Assembly: GCA_934693135.1 (NCBI GenBank) | Contig: CAKUVA010000037.1 | Coordinates: 1 to 13,479 of the forward strand | DNA length: 13,479 nucleotides | DNA from: an uncultured Bacteroidales bacterium | GTDB taxonomy: Bacteria; Bacteroidota; Bacteroidia; Bacteroidales; UBA932 | Reading direction: 5' to 3' | In this document: positions 8,474-13,479 of the stretch, piece after piece | Layout: every line of letters begins with the position of its first letter | Numbering within the stretch: the first letter of the stretch is position 1 | Notes under the pieces: model-generated | The model's database searches: none | Seen by the model: the letters and a program-made list of their open reading frames with translations, nothing else | Told to the model about the DNA's origin: nothing | Made by a program: the position numbers and the translations under genes

Positions 8474-9313
8474 ATGTCTATTTTAAAGAAAATGCTTGTT
8501 CGACTTCCTGTTAAGAAATCTTATCTGCGCATGGCGTGGGATGCGACTGCTAAAGGACAGAATGAACTCGCACTTCAGTTGTTCAAGATGGCTTATGAAC
8601 AAGAAACCGATTCTGAGAAGAAAGCCGAGGCTGCTTGGAATGTCTATGTGGATTACAAGAACAAGGAAAAGTATCATGAGGCTTACTTGTGGTGTGAGAA
8701 GACTGCGCGTTTCGGTTTCGTTAAAGCAATGAGAATCCTTGGAAAAGCCTATTATTACGGACTTGGTGTTATTCCAAATTATCGTTTGGCCGCCAAATGG
8801 TTCAAGGCGGGAGCGGATAAATCAGACCCTACGTGCATCAGACTTTTAGGCGAATGCTATATTCATGGAAAAGGGGTGCTTCCTAATATGAGTAAGGCCT
8901 ATTCGTATTTTAAAACAGCATATGATATGAATGAACCTGGCAGTTATTACTGGATGGGACTTGCATATAGATATGGCGCTGCTGGAATAGAAGTGGATAT
9001 ACAGAAAGCATTAAATATTTGGTTGGACGGCCAGAATAATTCAAGATGCCTTTGTGAACTTGGGAAGTGTTATTATTGGGGGTGCGGTTTAGCGAAAGAT
9101 AAGGATTTGGCCTACAAATACTTTAAAATGGTGTCTGACAGAGGGAAAGATTTTGCGGATAATTATCTTACATACGATAAGTCGGGACTTGTGGATGAAG
9201 ATAAGGTGGAAGAACTTTCAAGATATAGTGATATTCGTAAGATTTTTTCGAAATCTCCGGAGGAAGGCATGGAAGCTGCGCTTGAAGGACAGGGACATCC
9301 GGTGATGCAATAA
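8474..9313 (+). CDS. Sel1-like repeat protein
   Basis: A 279-aa helical-repeat protein, probably a cytoplasmic scaffold for protein contacts. After a basic N-terminus (LKKMLVRLPVKKSYLR) and TPR-like helices (about 18-75) come about four Sel1-like repeats at roughly 83-118, 119-155, 156-190 and 191-225. The repeats have the usual pattern: A..LG..Y.YG.GV..N...A..WF (AMRILGKAYYYGLGV, CIRLLGECYIHGKGV, CELGKCYYWGCGLAKD). No signal peptide or membrane helix is seen. The stop codon TAA at 9311-9313 overlaps the next ATG by one base (TAATG), which implies translational coupling with the ATP-grasp gene. Specific role unknown. Confidence 0.82.
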   Translation: MSILKKMLVRLPVKKSYLRMAWDATAKGQNELALQLFKMAYEQETDSEKKAEAAWNVYVDYKNKEKYHEAYLWCEKTARFGFVKAMRILGKAYYYGLGVIPNYRLAAKWFKAGADKSDPTCIRLLGECYIHGKGVLPNMSKAYSYFKTAYDMNEPGSYYWMGLAYRYGAAGIEVDIQKALNIWLDGQNNSRCLCELGKCYYWGCGLAKDKDLAYKYFKMVSDRGKDFADNYLTYDKSGLVDEDKVEELSRYSDIRKIFSKSPEEGMEAALEGQGHPVMQ

Positions 9314-10392
9314 TGAATATTTTTAATCCCGAACATGATTTGTGCATGGCCAATGGCGATGCTAATTTTGTGCCGCCTGCGTCTGCACTTGAATTTGGAA
9401 ATGATTGTGCTGGTCTGACGGAATGGATAGAAGCATCCTCTGATAACGAAGTGATTCCGTGGGGTTGGGATGCCGTGTTGAAACGACGTCTTCGGAAATC
9501 TGGCATACGTGAGGACATTCTGCCTCCCGATTCTGTTATTGCTGCTATACGTGAATTGTCGCATAGGAAGATCGCTCTTCAAGGATGTCATTTTGTCAAT
9601 GATTATGTCCATCGTGATTACCCACAATTCGATTGCTTTCTTCGAGATGCAGATGATGTTAAGGAATTGTATGACATTAGTGGTGTTATCGGGGCGGTGA
9701 ATATTTATGGCGATGCTGTGTTGAAAGCTCCATGGTCAGGAAGCGGCAAGGGTCTTCGTTGGGCGAGGGCTGGAGAACTATCCACTAACGATCTTGGATG
9801 GTGTGATAATGTGATTTCCAAGCAGGGAAGTGTTATGGCTGAAAAACGTTGTGATATAGTACGTGATTTTGCCATGTTATTTCGGATTGAAGAAAGCGAG
9901 GTCGTTTTTGAAGGATATTCCCTTTTCTTCAATGATAATGGAATTTATAAAGGGAATGTGTTAGCAAGTGACAACTTTATCATTTCCGAGTTATCAAGGT
10001 ATGTCCCAGAGGAATTGCTATGGATGGTAAGAGCAGCATTGGCAGAATATTTGTTGAAAACATTTGTTGGAAAGTATCATGGATTTGTTGGGGTAGATAT
10101 GTTTATTTTTAGGAAAGATGGTAAATTTTGTTTGGCTTCATGCGTGGAAATCAATGTTAGAATGACGATGGGTTTACTTGCTCGCCGTGTATTCGATGAA
10201 CACCTTACTCAACTCCTCGGTCTTGCAAATCCTTGTCAGAATGAAGATATTGATGGTCGTCATGTTATGGTGGTAGAGTATTTTCCTCATCGTGGAGATT
10301 TATATGCAAGTATGTCCGATGTTGAAGCATGCTTGACGTCTGTAAGCGCGGAGTCTCGTTATGCTGTTTGGATAAAAATGATAAATATATAG
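9313..10392 (+). CDS. ATP-grasp-fold protein of unknown substrate
   Basis: A 359-aa soluble protein beginning MNIFNPEHDLCMANGDANFVPP, a start I recall from uncharacterised Bacteroidales proteins. It has marks of an ATP-grasp ligase: VLKAPWSGSGKGLRWA (136-151) as the Lys-bearing and glycine-rich nucleotide loop, MAEKR (175-179) as the strand contacting adenine, GFVGVDMF (257-264), and EINVR (279-283) giving the Glu-x-Asn pair that binds magnesium. Enzymes of this fold join a carboxylate to an amine or other nucleophile through an acyl-phosphate; some modify peptides. The substrate is not readable here. It is coupled to the Sel1 gene by a one-base overlap and followed after six bases by a membrane-protein gene, suggesting a joint function. 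Confidence 0.72.
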   Translation: MNIFNPEHDLCMANGDANFVPPASALEFGNDCAGLTEWIEASSDNEVIPWGWDAVLKRRLRKSGIREDILPPDSVIAAIRELSHRKIALQGCHFVNDYVHRDYPQFDCFLRDADDVKELYDISGVIGAVNIYGDAVLKAPWSGSGKGLRWARAGELSTNDLGWCDNVISKQGSVMAEKRCDIVRDFAMLFRIEESEVVFEGYSLFFNDNGIYKGNVLASDNFIISELSRYVPEELLWMVRAALAEYLLKTFVGKYHGFVGVDMFIFRKDGKFCLASCVEINVRMTMGLLARRVFDEHLTQLLGLANPCQNEDIDGRHVMVVEYFPHRGDLYASMSDVEACLTSVSAESRYAVWIKMINI

Positions 10393-10398
10393 TAATTT

Positions 10399-10869
10399 AT
10401 GGAAATGGATTCAAGCGTACCGATGGTTGTCGGCACTGAAATAAATATTGTGTCAAAACTTGAACCTGATGATTTTGCGGGTAAAGTGTTGTCTCTCATG
10501 CCTTCAGATGTGAAGTCTGCTGATCTCGGATGTGGTCGTATTCTTACGGATTGGTCCGGAATGTTTCAGACACGATATGTGCTATGTGACATATATGAGG
10601 ATGGTATCGAAGATACTCCTGAACGGCGTAGGAAATATCGTATAGAGATTAAATATGGACAGAAGAGCAGTCGTGTTGCGGATGTGGTCTATGGAGCGAT
10701 GTTTCTGCTTGCTTTTTGGCTTGCTTCTAAATTTAATATTATTGCGCTTGTTTTAGCCTGTCTGCTTGTTGTAGTTGCGTTGTTAATGATTCTATTGCTT
10801 TCTAAGTCAAAATTTGGGCCTGAACAATGTGAAAAAATAAAAAAAATGTTGCAATCCGAGGAAAAATGA
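10399..10869 (+). CDS. Small two-helix membrane protein, unknown function
   Basis: A 156-aa protein I do not recognise. The first 90 residues are polar and soluble-looking, with LGCGRILTDW near 43-52. Two hydrophobic stretches follow, about 94-110 (VADVVYGAMFLLAFWLA) and 112-134 (IIALVLACLLVVVALLMILLL type), then a basic tail KSKFGPEQCEKIKKM. Both ends are probably cytoplasmic. It is the last gene of the operon, six bases after the ATP-grasp stop. A second ATG two codons in is an alternative start. The tRNA-Arg promoter overlaps its last codons. Confidence 0.65.
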   Translation: MEMDSSVPMVVGTEINIVSKLEPDDFAGKVLSLMPSDVKSADLGCGRILTDWSGMFQTRYVLCDIYEDGIEDTPERRRKYRIEIKYGQKSSRVADVVYGAMFLLAFWLASKFNIIALVLACLLVVVALLMILLLSKSKFGPEQCEKIKKMLQSEEK

Positions 10870-10878
10870 CTATATTTG
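10849..10878 (+). promoter_or_regulatory. tRNA-Arg promoter
   Basis: TTG at 10849-10851 and TATATTTG at 10871-10878 are separated by exactly 19 bases, a textbook Bacteroidetes housekeeping promoter. The -33 part lies inside the 3' end of the membrane-protein gene. The mature tRNA begins about 50 bases downstream. Confidence 0.78.
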
Positions 10879-10930
10879 CAGTCCTGTTCGAATGTGCAAA
10901 CGCAAACTTGTCATTTGGAACATTAAGGAT

Positions 10931-11004
10931 GGTTCGGTAGCTCAGCTGGATAGAGCAACAGCCTTCTAAGCTGTGGGTCTTGGGTTCGAATCCCAACCGA
11001 ATCA
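10931..11004 (+). tRNA. tRNA-Arg(TCT)
   Basis: A complete 74-base cloverleaf. The acceptor GGTTCGG pairs with CCGAATC (10997-11003) with one G-U pair, discriminator A at 11004. The D arm GCTCAGCTGGATAGAGC is standard; the anticodon stem is ACAGC/GCTGT around the loop CTTCTAA, with anticodon TCT at 10965-10967 (reads AGA). The T arm is TTGGG-TTCGAAT-CCCAA. The 3' CCA is not encoded. Confidence 0.97.
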
Positions 11005-11011
11005 CTTTTAG

Positions 11012-11041
11012 AGCAACTGTCTTAGGATAGTTGCTTTTTTT
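11012..11041 (+). terminator. Rho-independent terminator of tRNA-Arg
   Basis: AGCAACTGTC and GATAGTTGCT form a ten-pair stem (one G-U) around the loop TTAG, followed at once by seven T residues (11035-11041). It lies seven bases after the tRNA. Confidence 0.9.
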
Positions 11042-11103
11042 GTATGGAGCGGGTTGTAGAATTATCTTAAATTCCATAACTTAGATGTGTAATCACAATA
11101 ATT

Positions 11104-11991
11104 ATGGGAAAACATATTTTCAGAAAGACATTGTTCGTTATTATTGCGATAGGTGTATCTGTCGCAGCATCTGCGTTGACAAGAAAAGAACAGCATTTTA
11201 CGTTCCGGCATCAAGGCATGGAGCGCGAGTATTTGCTGTATATCCCGGAGGGAATAGGGGCGAATGCACCTCTGGTTATGGTATTGCACGGATATGGAGG
11301 ACGTGCTATGAAAGGTGGCGAGAATCTTCGTGAAGTCGCTGATAAAGAGAAATTTGTAGTGTGCTATGCCCAAGGAGCGAAGGATGCCAAAGGAAAGACT
11401 TGTTGGAATGTTGGCTATCCGTTCCAAGATGGATTGAAAACTGATGATGTGGATTTTCTTTGTAAGCTTGCACGCTATCTTCAGAAAACTTATAATCTTA
11501 GTCGGGAGAATACTTTCTTGACAGGTATGTCCAATGGGGGAGAGATGTGTTATCTTATGGCTTATCTCAAACCTGATTTCTTCAGTGCAATTGCCCCTAT
11601 TTCTGGCCTTACTTTGGTTTGGATGGATAAGGAACTTAAGGCGAAGAAATCTGTGCCTTTGATGGAGGTTCACGGAACATTGGACAAGACATCTGCATGG
11701 GCAGGAGACCCGGAGAATGCAGGTGGATGGGGTGCTTACTTGTCCGTGCCTCTGGCTGTTGCTAAGTGGGCTGTTGAGGCTAAATGTACGCATGAGGTTA
11801 CCGAGGTCTTACCTGAGAAGAGAAATAGGGTAGTTCTACACATGTATTGTGGTGGAGAACCTGCATGGAAGGGCGGTCCTGAAACAGAAGTGTGGCTATA
11901 CGAGGTTGTCGGTGGAAAGCATAGTTGGGCAGAGGCTGATATGGATACTTGCAGTGAAATATGGCGTTTTTTTAGCAAATATCTGAAATAG
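11104..11991 (+). CDS. Exported PHB-depolymerase/feruloyl-esterase-like alpha/beta hydrolase
   Basis: A 295-aa secreted esterase of the PHB depolymerase (LpqC/CE1-like) group. The N-terminus MGKHIFRKTLFVIIAIGVSVAASA is a Sec signal (cleavage near AASA/LT). The mature part shows the alpha/beta-hydrolase order: LVMVLHGYGG (57-66, oxyanion region), the nucleophile elbow GMSNGG with Ser143, VHGTLD with Asp194 as likely acid, and GGKHSW with His273. In Bacteroidales such enzymes often remove feruloyl or acetyl groups from plant glycans; polyhydroxybutyrate is an unlikely substrate. The leader between the tRNA terminator and the ATG is 62 bases. A weak promoter candidate there is TTTG at 11039-11042 followed by TATCTTAA near 11063. 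Its stop is one base from the stop of the convergent gene, so transcripts must overlap. Confidence 0.85.
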   Translation: MGKHIFRKTLFVIIAIGVSVAASALTRKEQHFTFRHQGMEREYLLYIPEGIGANAPLVMVLHGYGGRAMKGGENLREVADKEKFVVCYAQGAKDAKGKTCWNVGYPFQDGLKTDDVDFLCKLARYLQKTYNLSRENTFLTGMSNGGEMCYLMAYLKPDFFSAIAPISGLTLVWMDKELKAKKSVPLMEVHGTLDKTSAWAGDPENAGGWGAYLSVPLAVAKWAVEAKCTHEVTEVLPEKRNRVVLHMYCGGEPAWKGGPETEVWLYEVVGGKHSWAEADMDTCSEIWRFFSKYLK

Positions 11992-11992
11992 G

Positions 11993-13024
11993 CTACATGT
12001 TGATAATTTCGAGTTCTTCCGGTGTGTAGAGGATTGAATCAATGAAATCCGGTGCCGTGTGTGCAAGGATGACGAATGCTGCGAGAGCTGTTATGGCCAA
12101 TGCCACTAACGCGATGATTATCCATCTGGTTATTTTCCAGATGGATTTTCTTTTTGTTGCCAATGTGGGTTGCGTCGTCGTTTCTGTTACGGCGACCTCT
12201 TTAGCTTCAGTTGGCTCTATTGGAGTTGAGAGAGTATTAACCTCTATAGTCTCTTTGACGCTTTCAGTGTTTTTCGCCTCTTCTGCGTCTTTAATGTTTG
12301 TTGATTCTGTAGTTCCTGCAGTTGCGTGAGAATCTACAGTTGTGTTAGTATCTATAGAATCATTTTCTTCAGGTTTATATTGAACTGTCTCAACGATGTT
12401 CTTCTCTTCTGTATTAGTCTTATTTGTTACTTCTTGTTCGCTATCAGGTGTTTCATCATTTGCTAGACTCTCCATGTACTCTACTGTTTCGCTATCTCTT
12501 GTTTCGACAGTTTCTGGAATATTGGCCTCATTATCTTCTTCTGGAGAGAGAATTGACTTTAGCGTGGCCATTGTCATAGAGACTTCTGAAGGGGTTTCTT
12601 CATGTGTCTTGAGGGAAATTGGCTCCAAACCGAAACCTTTAGGGTATATATCAAGATTTTCATCTGCAACGAAAAAGAAGTAATTTTCTTTCGTTGCACG
12701 TAATTTTCCCAGACCAGGAAAGATGATAGTCTTTTTAACTTCAAGAATCTTTCTTAGTTCTTTCAAAAAATCTTGTATGATTCCGGATGCAATCTCTTTG
12801 TCTAGATTGTTGCTTGATGCATATAATTCTACGATGGAATTGTCATCTGGATTTTCGCGTTGCTTGAAATAGAGTCTTTTATACGGCGGATTTATCGTAT
12901 ACCCCTTGTCTGAGAAAACAGATGGGACAATTTCAGCTACGAAGCTTCCTACGCCAGGTAGTGAAACTTCGTCTTTGTCAAGTATGATTTCCTTGACGAT
13001 CTTTGACAAGAGGTCGATATCCAT
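11993..13024 (-). CDS. Double HU-fold (HU-CCDC81 type) protein with C-terminal membrane helix
   Basis: A 343-aa protein. The first about 55 residues (DEVSLPGVGSFVAEIVPS...TINPPYKRLYF) and the next about 60-135 (FLKELRKILEVKKTIIFPGLGKLRAT...) fit the paired bacteroidetal HU-CCDC81 domains, relatives of the DNA-binding HU fold. Residues about 140-288 are a low-complexity acidic Glu/Thr/Ser-rich linker. A basic stop-transfer patch (KRKSIWKITR, 291-300) precedes one membrane helix at about 301-322, leaving roughly 20 residues outside. Related proteins usually end in a peptidoglycan-binding SPOR domain; none is present here. Inferred topology is N-terminus in the cytoplasm. It may tether a cytoplasmic partner or DNA to the envelope near septa; this is family-based inference. 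Confidence 0.78.
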   Translation of the reverse strand: MDIDLLSKIVKEIILDKDEVSLPGVGSFVAEIVPSVFSDKGYTINPPYKRLYFKQRENPDDNSIVELYASSNNLDKEIASGIIQDFLKELRKILEVKKTIIFPGLGKLRATKENYFFFVADENLDIYPKGFGLEPISLKTHEETPSEVSMTMATLKSILSPEEDNEANIPETVETRDSETVEYMESLANDETPDSEQEVTNKTNTEEKNIVETVQYKPEENDSIDTNTTVDSHATAGTTESTNIKDAEEAKNTESVKETIEVNTLSTPIEPTEAKEVAVTETTTQPTLATKRKSIWKITRWIIIALVALAITALAAFVILAHTAPDFIDSILYTPEELEIINM

Positions 13025-13196
13025 ATGAAAACTATTTGTTTTTAGGCTTGTGTCTCCCTAAAACATGTGTTATGTAATCCTTAAAATAACTTTGGAATCT
13101 TTGTGTGTCTTTTTTCGGTCTCATTAGTCGAGTCTTGCCCAACATTCTCCTTCTTTTAAAAGAAATCGTTCATCGAAAACCAACCACAAATCTTTG

Positions 13197-13226
13197 CAAA
13201 CCTATTTTTACGCTTACTATGCCAAA
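13197..13226 (-). promoter_or_regulatory. Candidate promoter of the HU-domain gene
   Basis: On the minus strand TTTG (13226-13223) is followed after 18 bases by TAGGTTTG (13204-13197), matching TAnnTTTG at slightly short spacing. The resulting leader to the ATG at 13024 would be about 165 bases. Confidence 0.5.
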
Positions 13227-13342
13227 AAAATTGTATTTACCGTGATTTTGGACAAATCGTTTACAATCAATGATATAAACTATGTCGTAATCGAGTTGCC
13301 TCAAAAAATCTTTACAAAGTTAGCAAAAAAACACAAAAAAAA

Positions 13343-13373
13343 TTTGGAGAGAAAGAAATTTGTTGTACCTTTG
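13343..13373 (+). promoter_or_regulatory. tRNA-Asn promoter
   Basis: TTTG at 13343-13346 and TACCTTTG at 13366-13373, exactly 19 bases apart: a full match to the Bacteroidetes consensus, about 34 bases before the tRNA. Confidence 0.85.
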
Positions 13374-13406
13374 CAATCCCGAAACAAAACAACGGGGGTT
13401 CAAAAT

Positions 13407-13479
13407 TCCTGAATAGCTCAGTTGGTTAGAGCATCTGACTGTTAATCAGAGGGTCCCAGGTTCAAGTCCTGGTTCAGGA
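13407..13479 (+). tRNA. tRNA-Asn(GTT), cut by the window end
   Basis: TCCTGAA pairs with TTCAGGA (13473-13479) as the acceptor stem; the window ends before the discriminator base. The anticodon stem TCTGA/TCAGA encloses the loop CTGTTAA with anticodon GTT at 13441-13443, and the T arm reads CCAGG-TTCAAGT-CCTGG. Confidence 0.95.

Larger units (their letters stand above)
13025..13406. other. Non-coding stretch upstream of the HU-domain gene and tRNA-Asn
   Basis: About 380 AT-rich bases without a convincing gene. It holds a candidate promoter for the HU-domain gene, a perfect 14-bp palindrome TTCTTTTAAAAGAA at 13151-13164 inside that gene's presumed leader, and the tRNA-Asn promoter. A 72-codon plus-strand frame from 13194 runs through the tRNA promoter and is lysine-rich only because the DNA is A-rich. 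Confidence 0.6.

Noticed and set aside
9163..9627. 154-codon minus-strand frame across the Sel1/ATP-grasp junction
   Set aside because: It spans the join of two well-supported plus-strand genes and has no recognisable features.
11062..11793. 243-codon minus-strand frame opposite the esterase gene
   Set aside because: The plus-strand frame has a signal peptide and complete hydrolase motifs; the antisense product has neither domains nor plausible composition.
13194..13412. 72-codon plus-strand frame
   Set aside because: It runs through the tRNA-Asn promoter and into the tRNA, has biased Lys content from A-rich DNA and resembles no known protein.

Overview
The window looks like a chromosomal stretch from a Bacteroidales bacterium (Bacteroides, Prevotella, Alistipes or Muribaculaceae-like; genus not resolvable by eye). 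The grounds are promoters of the Bacteroidetes TTTG-N19-TAnnTTTG type (clearest before both tRNAs), fimbrillin-like (Mfa/FimA-type) lipoproteins, a SusB-like GH97 alpha-glucosidase, an OprO/P-type porin and a bacteroidetal HU-CCDC81-type membrane protein. No plasmid, phage structural or transposase gene is visible.

Region 1 (1-4850) is the most interesting part. A Mpi/Hin-like serine DNA invertase gene (398-1087, minus) lies between two long inverted repeats (1-146 and 1143-1288, 143/146 identical, left arm cut by the window edge). A strong Bacteroidetes promoter (1107-1136) sits just inside the right arm and points out of the segment. The arms carry the predicted transcription start, the leader and the first ten codons of a short peptide gene. 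In the orientation shown, the promoter drives the right-hand 45-aa peptide gene (1259-1396) and two surface lipoproteins: a fimbrillin-FISUMP fusion (1419-2936) and a fimbrillin-SGNH/DUF4886 hydrolase fusion (3006-4763). The left arm begins a twin peptide gene running leftward out of the window, with no visible promoter. Inversion would switch expression from one locus to the other. A terminator-like hairpin just upstream of the third gene suggests attenuation or partial read-through.

Region 2 (4860-8407, minus) is a two-gene operon, OprO/P-like porin then SusB-like GH97 alpha-glucosidase, suggesting periplasmic hydrolysis of imported alpha-glucans or maltooligosaccharides. It ends at a hairpin shared with the convergent lipoprotein gene.

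Region 3 (8440-10869, plus) is a tight three-gene operon: a Sel1-repeat protein, an ATP-grasp-fold protein and a small two-helix membrane protein of unknown role. Then come a tRNA-Arg(TCT) with its own promoter and terminator, and an exported PHB-depolymerase/feruloyl-esterase-like alpha/beta hydrolase (11104-11991).

Region 4 (11993-13479) holds a convergent gene for a two-HU-domain protein anchored by a C-terminal membrane helix. A 380-bp non-coding stretch follows with a promoter for it and a promoter for a tRNA-Asn(GTT) cut one base before its discriminator by the window end.
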